Origin: Treponema sp.
GTDB taxonomy: Bacteria; Spirochaetota; Spirochaetia; Treponematales; Breznakiellaceae
Length of the DNA stretch: 32,007 bases
Assembly: GCA_031270205.1 (NCBI GenBank)
Contig: JAISYA010000243.1
Location: 1-32,007, forward strand
Reading direction: 5' to 3'
Part shown: piece after piece, positions 23,419-31,140 of the stretch
How the letters are laid out: every line of letters starts with the position of its first letter
Position numbering within the stretch: the stretch's first letter is position 1
The notes under the pieces: generated by a model
Told to the model about the DNA's origin: nothing
The model's database searches: none
The model's input: the letters and a program-made list of their open reading frames with translations, nothing else
Made by a program: the position numbers and the translations under genes

Positions 23419-23969
23419 TGAGTAACTATGTGCCCCGGCTCAAGAAGATTTACAATGAACAAATCGCTCCGGAGTTGTTTAAGGAGTTCAGCTACAAGTC
23501 GCCCATGCAAACACCCCGGCTGGAAAAAATCGTGGTAAGCATGGGCGTAGGGGAGGCCCTGCAAAATAAAAAGCTGCTCGACGCGGCCATTGATACCCTT
23601 ACCCAGATCACCGGGCAGAAAGCGGTAAAGACCAAGGCCCGCAAGAGTATAGCGAATTTCAAGATCCGCGAAGGCCAGGAAATCGGCGCCAAAGTTACCC
23701 TGAGGGGGGCGATGATGTACGAGTTTCTTGATCGGCTGGTGAATGTGGCCCTTCCCCGTGTCAAGGACTTCAGGGGCGTCGGCCAGAACGCATTTGACGG
23801 TCACGGGGACTATTCCCTGGGCATTCAGGAACAGATCATTTTTCCGGAGATTGATTTTGATAAAATCGAAAAGGTGGCCGGATTGAACATCGTCATTGTG
23901 ACGACGGCAAAGACCGACGCGGAGGCGAAGGCCTTTCTTAGCAAATTCGGCATGCCCTTCAGGAAATAA
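23418..23969 (+). CDS. rplE: 50S ribosomal protein L5
   Basis: 183 residues. L5 binds 5S rRNA with L18 and contacts P-site tRNA. RLEKIVVSMGVGEALQNKK, GQKAVKTKARKSIANFKIREG and FRGVGQNAFDGHGDYSLGIQEQIIFPE are typical. ATG 23418 with GGGAGG upstream is chosen; an ATG six codons earlier lies inside rplX and has no ribosome site. Confidence 0.97.
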   Translation: MSNYVPRLKKIYNEQIAPELFKEFSYKSPMQTPRLEKIVVSMGVGEALQNKKLLDAAIDTLTQITGQKAVKTKARKSIANFKIREGQEIGAKVTLRGAMMYEFLDRLVNVALPRVKDFRGVGQNAFDGHGDYSLGIQEQIIFPEIDFDKIEKVAGLNIVIVTTAKTDAEAKAFLSKFGMPFRK

Positions 23970-23982
23970 GGGAGGAGATTGC

Positions 23983-24168
23983 ATGGCAAGAAAAGCGATG
24001 ATTATCAAGGCGCTGCGGACGCCTAAATATAAAACGAGGAAGGTTAACCGCTGCCGGATCTGCGGACGGCCAAGGGGCTATCTGCGGAAATATGAAATGT
24101 GCCGTCTTTGTTTCCGCAAATTTGCGAGCGAAGGGCTTATTCCCGGCGTAACCAAATCGAGCTGGTAG
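23983..24168 (+). CDS. rpsZ: 30S ribosomal protein S14, zinc-binding type
   Basis: 61 residues, the short zinc-dependent form (rpsN type Z). Four cysteines, Cys24, Cys27, Cys40, Cys43, form the CxxC...CxxC site. KVNRCRICGRPRGYLRKYEMCRLCFRKFA is the core. S14 sits in the 30S head. The ATG follows GGGAGGAG, 13 bases after rplE. Confidence 0.98.
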   Translation: MARKAMIIKALRTPKYKTRKVNRCRICGRPRGYLRKYEMCRLCFRKFASEGLIPGVTKSSW

Positions 24169-24177
24169 GAGAACAGG

Positions 24178-24576
24178 ATGAGCGTATCTGATCCCGTTGC
24201 GGACATGCTGACTAAAATCCGGAACGCCGGAATGGCAAAGCATGAAAAGGTTGATATCCCCACCTCCAAACTGAAACTTGAGATTGTCAAGATCCTGAAG
24301 ACCGAAGGGTATATCAAAAATTTTAAGAAGACGAACCAGGAGGGCGGAAGCGTGATCCGGGTTTTCCTTAAATACGATGATGCAACCGCCCCGATTATTC
24401 ACGGCATTGAAAAGGTGTCGAAACCTGGCCGTCGTGTGTACATGGGCTATAAAAATATGCCGAGAGTTTTTAACGGCTACGGAACCCTGATCGTTTCCAC
24501 GTCTCAGGGGGTAACTACCGGGAAAAAAGCGGCCGACAAACAAGTCGGCGGCGAAATCATCTGTACCGTGTGGTAA
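24178..24576 (+). CDS. rpsH: 30S ribosomal protein S8
   Basis: 132 residues, standard. S8 organises the central domain of 16S rRNA and in E. coli represses the spc operon. VADMLTKIRNAG at the start, then GLRRVYMGY-like PGRRVYMGYKNMPRV and STSQGVTTGKKAADKQVGGEIIC are typical. The start follows AGGAGAACAGG. Confidence 0.97.
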   Translation: MSVSDPVADMLTKIRNAGMAKHEKVDIPTSKLKLEIVKILKTEGYIKNFKKTNQEGGSVIRVFLKYDDATAPIIHGIEKVSKPGRRVYMGYKNMPRVFNGYGTLIVSTSQGVTTGKKAADKQVGGEIICTVW

Positions 24577-24586
24577 GAGGGAAAAC

Positions 24587-25126
24587 ATGTCGCGTATCGG
24601 AAAAATACCGGTTAAAATTCCTAAGGAAGTCAAAGTTACCTTCGTAAACGGGGTAATGGCCGTAGAAGGCCCCAAAGGAAAATTAACCCAGAAGTACCAC
24701 CCGGTCATCAGTTTTGAGGACAAGGGAGAGGAAATAGTTGTCAGCCGGGCCAACGAAGAAAAGCAGACCAAGGCTTTCCACGGCCTGTACCGGAACCTCC
24801 TCAACAACATGGTGACGGGGGTTTCAACCGGCTTTACGAAGTCGCTGATCATCACCGGCGTCGGTTACCGCGCCGAGGTGCAGGGAAAGATTCTCTCCAT
24901 GAGCCTTGGCTATTCTACCGACATTTTTGTGGGCATCCCCGATGACCTTTCGGTAAGCGCCGACGCCGGCGGCAAGGTTACGGTGAGCGGCATCGACAAG
25001 CAGCGGGTAGGGGAATTCGCTTCCCAGGTCCGCAAGCTCAGGCTCCCCGAACCGTACAAAGGCAAGGGCATCCGTTATGAGGATGAAAAAATCAGAAGGA
25101 AAGTCGGAAAATCCGGCGTTAAATAG
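24587..25126 (+). CDS. rplF: 50S ribosomal protein L6
   Basis: 179 residues. L6 stabilises the sarcin-ricin region. SRIGKIPVKIPKEVKV and the C-terminal PEPYKGKGIRYEDEKIRRKVGKSG are diagnostic; two similar lobes are visible in between. The ATG follows GAGGG. It lies ten bases after rpsH. Confidence 0.98.
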   Translation: MSRIGKIPVKIPKEVKVTFVNGVMAVEGPKGKLTQKYHPVISFEDKGEEIVVSRANEEKQTKAFHGLYRNLLNNMVTGVSTGFTKSLIITGVGYRAEVQGKILSMSLGYSTDIFVGIPDDLSVSADAGGKVTVSGIDKQRVGEFASQVRKLRLPEPYKGKGIRYEDEKIRRKVGKSGVK

Positions 25127-25135
25127 GGTGTGACT

Positions 25136-25498
25136 ATGCTGCGAAAGATGCTTGAAAAAGACAGGAAACGGCTTAAAAGAAAGGTTCATGTTCGCAAGCG
25201 GATATCCGGTACGGCGGAGCGGCCCCGGATGACCGTTACGCGAAGCAACCGCAGAATCTCGATTCAGATCATCGACGATTCTAAAGGGCATACCCTGGCG
25301 TCCGCTTCCACGCTGGAAAAGGATCTCAGGAATATCAAGGCGGATCTTGAAGGCGCCGGCCAGCTTGGCGAAATAATGGGCAAGCGGCTCATTGAAAAGA
25401 ATATTACGTCCGTGGTTTTTGATCGGAACGGATATTTGTATCACGGTTTGATAAAGGCTTTGGCCGACGGAACCCGGAAAGCCGGGGTTCAGTTCTAG
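25136..25498 (+). CDS. rplR: 50S ribosomal protein L18
   Basis: 120 residues. L18 binds 5S rRNA with L5. RVRKRISGTAERPRMTV-like KRISGTAERPRMTVTRSNRRISIQII and the C-terminal VVFDRNGYLYHGLIKALADGTRKAGVQF are typical. ATG 25136 is used; GTG 25130 would add two residues. Its TAG stop lies in the first bases of the repeat at 25495. Confidence 0.97.
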   Translation: MLRKMLEKDRKRLKRKVHVRKRISGTAERPRMTVTRSNRRISIQIIDDSKGHTLASASTLEKDLRNIKADLEGAGQLGEIMGKRLIEKNITSVVFDRNGYLYHGLIKALADGTRKAGVQF

Positions 25499-25658
25499 CA
25501 GCCTGTTGTGCGGTGGATTTTTTTGCGGTCTTTCAGGAAAAACGCAAAGAAATCCCCGGTTAATGGACTGCTTGCCGCTAAAGCAGCTTAGCAGTTTGTA
25601 AGGTAAAAAATCGTCTGAGGGCGATTTTTGGAGGTTATAATGCGCGGAGCGCAACAAA
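25495..25658 (+). repeat. Structured repeat, copy A, between rplR and rpsE
   Basis: Begins CTAGCAGCCTGT at the rplR stop and ends GCGCAACAAA inside the rpsE start. A hairpin with GGATTTTTTTGCG/CGCAAAGAAATCC arms is followed by a GCCGCTAAAGCAGC segment, an AAAATCG...CGATTTT hairpin and TGCGCGGAGCGCA. The end carries GGAGG, then ATG 25640. It aligns end to end with copy B at 31537. The repeat is probably a mobile or dispersed element of this genome; it may be transcribed with the operon. Confidence 0.85.
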
Positions 25659-26317
25659 CTCCCGGGGGCGGAATGGAAAACGCAGAGCAGACAGAAGTCG
25701 CGGTTAACGGTGTTAATGAAGCCAACGCGGGCAGCGGGGCTAACGCGGGCGGCGCTGCCGGTCACGCTGAAGGAAGAGGCCGGGGAGACGGCCGCCGGGG
25801 CAGGGATCGCGGACGCGACCGTGACCGGGACTCCGGGGAAAAAGAATTTGTCGAAAAGCTGGTAAAGCTCAACCGCACAGCCAAGGTCGTTAAGGGCGGC
25901 AGGCGTTTTTCTTTTTCGGCCCTTACCGTAATCGGTGATCGGAAAGGCAGTGTGGGCTACGGCTTCGGTAAAGCCAACGATGTTTCCGAGGCAATCCGCA
26001 AGAGCATCGACAAGGCAAAGCGCAATATGGTGAAACTGCCGGTGAAGAACGGCACCATTCCCCATGAGGTAACCGGCCTTTTCAAGGCTTCGCGGGTACT
26101 GCTCAAGCCGGCCTGTTCGGGAACCGGCATCATCGCGGGAGGCCCGGTGCGGGCGATCATGGAAGCCGGGGGCGTTACCGACGTGCTGTCCAAGTCCATC
26201 GGCGCGTCAAGTCAGTACAATGTGGTCAAGGCGGCCTTCGATTGCATCAGCAAGCTGATGGACGCCAAGGCCATAGCGCAAAACCGGGGCAAGTCCCTGA
26301 ATGAACTGTGGGGTTAA
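25640..26317 (+). CDS. rpsE: 30S ribosomal protein S5 with N-terminal extension
   Basis: 225 residues; the usual length is about 165-175. The S5 core starts near residue 67 with EKEFVEKLVKLNRTAKVVKGG and continues RRFSFSALTVIGDRKGSVGYGFGKA. S5 helps form the mRNA entry and affects accuracy. The first 66 residues are low-complexity: Asn/Ala/Gly-rich, then RG/RD repeats (GRGRGDGRRGRDRGRDRDRD). ATG 25640 has an excellent GGAGG six bases upstream, both inside the repeat. ATG 25673, after GGGGGCGG, is the main alternative and would shorten the extension by 11 residues. A TTG at 25628 lies in the ribosome site and is rejected. Confidence 0.93.
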   Translation: MRGAQQTPGGGMENAEQTEVAVNGVNEANAGSGANAGGAAGHAEGRGRGDGRRGRDRGRDRDRDSGEKEFVEKLVKLNRTAKVVKGGRRFSFSALTVIGDRKGSVGYGFGKANDVSEAIRKSIDKAKRNMVKLPVKNGTIPHEVTGLFKASRVLLKPACSGTGIIAGGPVRAIMEAGGVTDVLSKSIGASSQYNVVKAAFDCISKLMDAKAIAQNRGKSLNELWG

Positions 26318-26318
26318 C

Positions 26319-26507
26319 ATGGCGAAAATAAGAATCCGCCTCGTAAGAAGCACAATAGGCGTCCTTCCCAAACAGCGCGCCACAGTTCGTTCGCTGGGCC
26401 TGCGCAAAATCGGCTCAAGCGCGGAGCAGGAAGCAAGCCCGGCGATTTTGGGAATGGTAAAAGCGGTATCCCACCTGGTATCGGTGGAGGAGGTTTCAAA
26501 CTCCTAA
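26319..26507 (+). CDS. rpmD: 50S ribosomal protein L30
   Basis: 62 residues, normal. IRIRLVRSTIGVLPKQRATVRSLGLRKIGSS is the family pattern. ATG 26319 is one base after the rpsE stop; an earlier in-frame ATG in rpsE is rejected. Its stop TAA lies in the loop of a small hairpin. Confidence 0.95.
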   Translation: MAKIRIRLVRSTIGVLPKQRATVRSLGLRKIGSSAEQEASPAILGMVKAVSHLVSVEEVSNS

Positions 26508-26540
26508 GGGAGTTTGAGCGTGGTTTTCTTGCGAAAACTA
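26498..26540 (+). other. Two hairpins between rpmD and rplO
   Basis: AAACTCC (26498-26504) pairs with GGAGTTT (26509-26515), the loop TAAG containing the rpmD stop. A second stem pairs TGGTTTTC (26521-26528) with GAAAACTA (26533-26540), one G-U. They sit just before the rplO ribosome site AAGGAGAG. Confidence 0.5.
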
Positions 26541-26553
26541 CAAGGAGAGATGA

Positions 26554-27024
26554 ATGCACGATTTTAACCTGCACGCCCCCGCCGGCGCCAACAAGCGGAA
26601 GCGGATATTGGGCCGTGGACAGGGCTCCGGCCGGGGTACAACTGCCGGCAAAGGGAACAAGGGACAGCAGTCCCGTTCCGGGGGCAAGACATACATCGGT
26701 TTTGAAGGCGGGCAGATGCCCCTGTACCGGCGGCTTGCCCGCCGGGGTTTTTCCAATTACCCCTTCAAAAAGGAGTGGCAGATCGTCAACCTCGGCGAAA
26801 TTGAGAAGCGGTATGAGGCCTCCGAAACGGTAGACCCCGCTTCCCTTTTTAAGAAGGGACTCATCAAGGGTTCCGCGCCGGTGAAGGTCCTTGGAAACGG
26901 AGAGTTGACCAAGAAACTCAGCTTTAGGGTTGCCGCGGTTTCGGCCCCGGCAAAAGAGAAGATCGAAAAAGCCGGCGGCGACATAACAGTCAGCGAAGCG
27001 GCGAAAAAAGCGGACGGGAAATAA
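26554..27024 (+). CDS. rplO: 50S ribosomal protein L15
   Basis: 156 residues. L15 is a late 50S assembly protein. The Gly-rich start RKRILGRGQGSGRGTTAGKGNKGQQSRSG and FEGGQMPLYRRLARRGFSN are diagnostic. ATG 26554 lies six bases after AGGAG; an out-of-frame ATG at 26550 opens only five codons. Confidence 0.97.
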   Translation: MHDFNLHAPAGANKRKRILGRGQGSGRGTTAGKGNKGQQSRSGGKTYIGFEGGQMPLYRRLARRGFSNYPFKKEWQIVNLGEIEKRYEASETVDPASLFKKGLIKGSAPVKVLGNGELTKKLSFRVAAVSAPAKEKIEKAGGDITVSEAAKKADGK

Positions 27025-27027
27025 TCA

Positions 27028-28356
27028 ATGGCTAATCCCTTAATCGGCATTTTCAGAGTAAAGGAGCTCAGGGAGCGCATCCTGTTTACCGCCGCTATGC
27101 TGGTGGTGTTCAGAATCGGCGCGGTGTTGCCCATACCGGGAATCAATGTCCGGGAACTTTCAGCCTACTTCCTTTCCCAGGCAAATTCGGGAAATCCCAT
27201 CGTTGACTACCTGGACTTCTTTGCCGGCGGCGCTTTCTCGAATTTTTCGGTGTTCATGCTGGGGATCATGCCTTATATCTCCATGTCGATTATTATGCAG
27301 CTTTTGCTTATCGTGTTTCCCAGCCTCAAGAAGATATCCCAGGAAGAGGGGGGCCGCAAGAAGATACAGGCATGGCAGCGCTACGGAACCGTGGCGGTCT
27401 GCCTTATCCAGTCTTTTGCCGTTACGCAGTACGCCCAGAGCATCTCCCGTAGCGTGGAGAATCTGCTCAGTATCGGCATTGTTCCCTTTACGCTTATCGC
27501 CATGCTTACCGTCACCACCGGAACCATGTTTCTCATGTGGATAGGCGAGCAGATCACCAGGCGGGGAATTGGCAACGGCATTTCCCTTTTGATCTTTGCC
27601 GGTATCGTAGCCAGGCTGCCCCAGGCGGTGTGGGAACTGGTGGGCAGGGTGCGGAGCGGCGATCTTAACCTGGTTTTTGTGATAGTGGTCTTTGTGATGT
27701 TTGTGGCGGTAGTCGCCCTGGTTGTGTTTGAACAGCAGGGACAGCGGAAGATACCGGTGAATTACGCCAAGCGGGTAGTGGGAAGGAAGATGTATGGGGC
27801 GCAGAATACCTACATCCCCTTCAAAATCAACCCTTCGGGCGTTATTCCGGTTATCTTTGCCTCATCTATACTCACTTTCCCCCTGCAGATCGCTACCACT
27901 GTCGGCGGCAACGTTGCCTGGCTTGCCAGAGTGGCGCAGGTGCTAAGTCCCCAGAGAACCCTCTACAACGTACTCTACATTTTATTGATAATCTTCTTCG
28001 CCTATTTCTACACCCAGGTGAGCCTTAACCCCATAGAAATCGCGAAGCAGATTAGGGAAAACGGCGGCTCCATTCCGGGGATCAGGACCGAGCGGATTGA
28101 GGAATACCTCACCAGGATTTTGAACCGCATTGTACTGCCCGGCTCACTGTATTTGGCGTTAATCGCGGTCATTCCGACTTTTATTCAGTGGGCCTTTAAC
28201 TTTCCTTCGTCAATTTCATACCTTATGGGCGGTACCAGCCTCCTCATCCTGGTAGGCGTTGACCTGGATACCATGAGTCAGGTCGAGGGGCTGCTGAAAA
28301 TGCACCATCATTCGGGCCTGACCAAAAAGGGGCGGCTGAGAGGCCGCAATTTATAA
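27028..28356 (+). CDS. secY: Preprotein translocase subunit SecY
   Basis: 442 residues with about ten membrane helices. SecY is the channel of the Sec translocon. The first helix follows VKELRERILFTAAML; PYISMSIIMQLL, AQNTYIPFKINPSGVIPVIFASS and SLNPIEIAKQIRENGGSIPGIR are family hallmarks. It starts three bases after rplO. adk, map and infA, often next in other bacteria, are absent. Confidence 0.98.
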   Translation: MANPLIGIFRVKELRERILFTAAMLVVFRIGAVLPIPGINVRELSAYFLSQANSGNPIVDYLDFFAGGAFSNFSVFMLGIMPYISMSIIMQLLLIVFPSLKKISQEEGGRKKIQAWQRYGTVAVCLIQSFAVTQYAQSISRSVENLLSIGIVPFTLIAMLTVTTGTMFLMWIGEQITRRGIGNGISLLIFAGIVARLPQAVWELVGRVRSGDLNLVFVIVVFVMFVAVVALVVFEQQGQRKIPVNYAKRVVGRKMYGAQNTYIPFKINPSGVIPVIFASSILTFPLQIATTVGGNVAWLARVAQVLSPQRTLYNVLYILLIIFFAYFYTQVSLNPIEIAKQIRENGGSIPGIRTERIEEYLTRILNRIVLPGSLYLALIAVIPTFIQWAFNFPSSISYLMGGTSLLILVGVDLDTMSQVEGLLKMHHHSGLTKKGRLRGRNL

Positions 28357-28362
28357 TAGTGA

Positions 28363-28395
28363 GGCAGTTTCAAAGCGTCCAATTTTGAAACCGCC
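28363..28395 (+). repeat. Hairpin after secY, related to GAGGC repeats
   Basis: GGCAGTTTCAAA (28363-28374) pairs with TTTGAAACCGCC (28384-28395) with one A/C mismatch. Preceded by GA, it resembles the GAGGCTGTTCC family at 14557-14645 with altered stem bases. It lies inside the operon. Confidence 0.5.
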
Positions 28396-28433
28396 GCAAT
28401 TGACGAATTTGAAGATTTAGGAGATTATGAAAG

Positions 28434-28547
28434 ATGAAAGTCAGGACCAGCGTGAAACCCATTTGCGATAAGTGCAAGGTGATTAAACGAAACGGGATCA
28501 TCCGTATCGTTTGTCAAAATCCAAAGCATAAACAAAAACAGGGCTAG
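28434..28547 (+). CDS. rpmJ: 50S ribosomal protein L36, zinc-binding type
   Basis: 37 residues: MKVRTSVKPICDKCKVIKR then NGIIRIVCQNPKHKQKQG. Zinc ligands are Cys11, Cys14, Cys27 and His32. L36 is a small late 50S protein. AGGAG lies ten bases upstream. An out-of-frame ATG at 28427 is nearer to that site but gives no family match. Confidence 0.97.
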   Translation: MKVRTSVKPICDKCKVIKRNGIIRIVCQNPKHKQKQG

Positions 28548-28555
28548 GAGAGCTT

Positions 28556-28615
28556 ATGAAATTGTGTTCATATTCGATTATGTGCGGCCGGCCGTTTGTG
28601 CGGGGTAAGAGGTAA
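28556..28615 (+). CDS. Possible 19-residue peptide between rpmJ and rpsM
   Basis: ATG 28556 after AGGAGAGCTT opens MKLCSYSIMCGRPFVRGKR and stops at 28615, two bases before the rpsM ATG. It fills the whole gap between rpmJ and rpsM, has a good ribosome site, and ends basic. It could be a real small protein, a leader peptide that couples translation into rpsM, or chance. I recognise no family. Confidence 0.4.
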   Translation: MKLCSYSIMCGRPFVRGKR

Positions 28616-28617
28616 CT

Positions 28618-28983
28618 ATGGCGCGTCTTGTGGGGATTGACCTCCCGAATAAACACGTAAACATCGCTTTGACTTACATTTACGGTATCGGCAGGCCCAG
28701 CGCGGACGAGATTTGCCAAAAGGCGAAAATCGATCCCATGCGGCTTATCAATGATCTAACCCAGGAAGAACTCAACGGGCTGCGGCAGATTATTGAAAGC
28801 GACTATAAGGTGGAAGGCCGCCTTCGCACCGAAATAGCCCTGAATATCAAGCGGCTTATGGACATCGGCTGTTACCGGGGGCTGCGGCACCGCAAGGGAC
28901 TGCCCCTCCGGGGCCAGCGGACCAGGACCAATGCCCGCACCCGCAAGGGCAAAAAGAAAACGGTCGCCGGAAAGAAGAAATAG
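28618..28983 (+). CDS. rpsM: 30S ribosomal protein S13
   Basis: 121 residues. S13 forms bridge B1 in the 30S head. ARLVGIDLPNKHVNIALTYIYGIG starts it; RHRKGLPLRGQRTRTNARTRKG is the conserved C-terminus that contacts P-site tRNA. The ATG follows AAGAGG. Confidence 0.98.
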   Translation: MARLVGIDLPNKHVNIALTYIYGIGRPSADEICQKAKIDPMRLINDLTQEELNGLRQIIESDYKVEGRLRTEIALNIKRLMDIGCYRGLRHRKGLPLRGQRTRTNARTRKGKKKTVAGKKK

Positions 28984-28995
28984 TTGGAGGATTGA

Positions 28996-29379
28996 GTGGC
29001 TGCGAGTACGAAAAAACGGAAAGAGAAAAAATCGGTATACGAAGGCAACGTGTATATTCAGGCGACTTTCAACAATACGATTGTTACCATTACCGACCTC
29101 ATGGGGAACACCGTTTCATGGGCAAGTTCCGGCGGACACGGTTTCAGGGGCGCGAAAAAATCTACCCCCTTTGCGGCCCAGACCGTAACCGAGACCGCCG
29201 CCCAAAAAGCGATGCAGGCGGGCCTTAGGGAAGTGCATGTGTACGTGAAAGGTCCCGGTATCGGCAGGGAATCGGCTATCCGGCAGCTTGGGGCGCTGGG
29301 TATCAAGGTCAAGTCGATAAATGACGTTACCCCCATTCCGCATAACGGCTGCAGGCCGAGAAAAACCCGCCGTATCTAA
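28996..29379 (+). CDS. rpsK: 30S ribosomal protein S11
   Basis: 127 residues. S11 lies on the platform near the mRNA exit. It uses a GTG start at 28996, six bases after GGAGG; no ATG is available before GNVYIQATFNNTIVTITD. KKSTPFAAQ and the C-terminal PHNGCRPRKTRRI are diagnostic. Confidence 0.97.
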   Translation: MAASTKKRKEKKSVYEGNVYIQATFNNTIVTITDLMGNTVSWASSGGHGFRGAKKSTPFAAQTVTETAAQKAMQAGLREVHVYVKGPGIGRESAIRQLGALGIKVKSINDVTPIPHNGCRPRKTRRI

Positions 29380-29406
29380 CGGCGCCGCATAGTAAGGGAG
29401 AAAGAT

Positions 29407-30042
29407 ATGGCAAGATATACCGGCCCCGTATGCAGAATGTGCCGGGTTGAACAGAAAAAACTGATGCTTAAGGGGGACCGCTGCAAAAGCGATAAATGTC
29501 CCATCAATAAAAAGCGGGCCGCCCCCGGAAAAGATCCCAAGGCCCGGCCCGGAAAGCGCTCCGATTACGGCGTGCAGCTTAGGGAAAAGCAAAGGCTCAA
29601 AAGAATCTACGGCATGCAGGAAAAACAGTTCAGCCTGTTTTTTGAACGGGCGCTGCGCATGCCCGGCATTACCGGCGAGAACCTTTTTGTGCTGCTGGAA
29701 CGGCGGCTTGATAACGTGGTGTACCGGCTCCGCTTCGCTTCCTCCAGAAGCCAGGCCCGGCAGATTGTGCTCCACGGTCATGTGCTGGTCAACGGCAAAA
29801 AAGTTTCGATACCCTCTTATCTGGTAAAAGCGGAGGATGAGATTAGCATCGCCGAAGGCAGCCGCGGCATGATGGTTATTAAGGATGCGTTAAAGGAATA
29901 CGGCAAGTCCGGGGCCATGCCCTGGCTTTCCCTTGATCCTGACGCAATGAAAGGAAAGTTCCTTGCCGTGCCCCGGCGCAGCGACATCACCGATCTTGGA
30001 GATATAAAGGAACAGATGATTATTGAATACTATTCTAAATAA
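29407..30042 (+). CDS. rpsD: 30S ribosomal protein S4, zinc-binding type
   Basis: 211 residues. S4 starts 30S assembly and guards mRNA entry; in E. coli it represses its operon. The N-terminus holds Cys9, Cys12, Cys26, Cys31, the zinc form. The S4 RNA-binding domain reads LERRLDNVVYRLRFASSRSQARQIVLHGHVLVNGKKV. The ATG follows GGGAGAAAG. Confidence 0.98.
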   Translation: MARYTGPVCRMCRVEQKKLMLKGDRCKSDKCPINKKRAAPGKDPKARPGKRSDYGVQLREKQRLKRIYGMQEKQFSLFFERALRMPGITGENLFVLLERRLDNVVYRLRFASSRSQARQIVLHGHVLVNGKKVSIPSYLVKAEDEISIAEGSRGMMVIKDALKEYGKSGAMPWLSLDPDAMKGKFLAVPRRSDITDLGDIKEQMIIEYYSK

Positions 30043-30051
30043 GGAGTTCTC

Positions 30052-31140
30052 ATGGCCCGTAAGAACCTTCTAAAAGGATTCAAGCGTCCCAAAGGTATTA
30101 TCTTTGAGCATGGTGAGCTTCATTCCGGTTATGGTCAGTTCATCGCTTCTCCCTTCGAGCCGGGTTTCGGCATGACAGTGGGTAATACCCTGCGCAGGGT
30201 CCTCCTTTCCTCAATTCAGGGATATGCCATTACCGCTATCAAGGTTACCTCATACGACCCCACGGGAACCGCCCACAGCGTTTCCAGTGAGTTCGAGGAG
30301 ATTCCGAATATCGTAGAGGATACCCTGGAGGTGATCAACAACCTCAAGCAGATACGCCTGAAACTTTCCGATGATCTTGAGCAGGACATACTGCTCTACG
30401 AATGGTCCGGCAAGAAAGATGTGATGAGCGATGATTTTGCCCGGCCCGGACAAGTGGAAGTGTTCAGTACCGGCCAGCACATTATGTCCCTGACGGACGA
30501 CGCCAGGCTTGAGCTTGAGGTTCAAATCGACCTTGGCCGGGGCTATGTGCCTTCGGAAGTGAACGAGCGCTATGTGGAAGTTATCGGGACCATTCCGCTG
30601 GACGCGATTTTTTCGCCGGTAAAAAAAGTTAAATTCGCCGTGGAGCCGACCAGGGTAGGCCAGCGGAGCGATTATGACAAGCTCGTGCTTGACATTTGGA
30701 CCGACGGCACTGTCAGGCCGGATGACGCGCTCGCCGAGGCTGCGAAGATCGCCAAGGATCATTTCTCCGTCTTTATCAGTTTTGATGAAAACAACCAGGG
30801 ACTTGACGACGACACAGATGAAAACAACGAGCGTATCACGGCGATTCTCAACACCCCTGTGGAGGAGCTTGAGCTTTCGGTACGTTCGTCAAACTGCCTC
30901 AAGAACGCCAACATAAAAACCATCGGGGAACTGACACGGAAAACCGAGGACGATATCGCCAAGACCCGCAACTTTGGGAAGAAATCCCTCCAGGAGATCA
31001 AGGAGAAACTCAACGAGTGGAACCTGGGCCTGGGGATTACCGACCTGAGCGCCCTCAAAAACGCGGTCCGTGTGGCGCCTTCGCAGCCTCTACCGCCACC
31101 ACCGCCGCCGCCCCAAAAGGAAGCAGAAGATGAAGCATAG
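30052..31140 (+). CDS. rpoA: RNA polymerase alpha subunit
   Basis: 362 residues, slightly long. The N-terminal dimer domain has FEPGFGMTVGNTLRRVLLSSIQG; the C-terminal DNA/activator-binding domain has LSVRSSNCLKNANIKTIGELTRKTEDD...FGKKSLQEIKEKL. The tail is unusual: a run of seven prolines then QKEAEDEA. It overlaps rplQ by 11 bases, so the proline codons lie 20-30 bases upstream of the rplQ start. Confidence 0.98.
   Translation: MARKNLLKGFKRPKGIIFEHGELHSGYGQFIASPFEPGFGMTVGNTLRRVLLSSIQGYAITAIKVTSYDPTGTAHSVSSEFEEIPNIVEDTLEVINNLKQIRLKLSDDLEQDILLYEWSGKKDVMSDDFARPGQVEVFSTGQHIMSLTDDARLELEVQIDLGRGYVPSEVNERYVEVIGTIPLDAIFSPVKKVKFAVEPTRVGQRSDYDKLVLDIWTDGTVRPDDALAEAAKIAKDHFSVFISFDENNQGLDDDTDENNERITAILNTPVEELELSVRSSNCLKNANIKTIGELTRKTEDDIAKTRNFGKKSLQEIKEKLNEWNLGLGITDLSALKNAVRVAPSQPLPPPPPPPQKEAEDEA

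Noticed and set aside
24824..26065. A 413-residue reverse-strand frame
   Set aside because: It lies opposite rplF, rplR and rpsE, whose products are certain; its composition looks like an antisense shadow.
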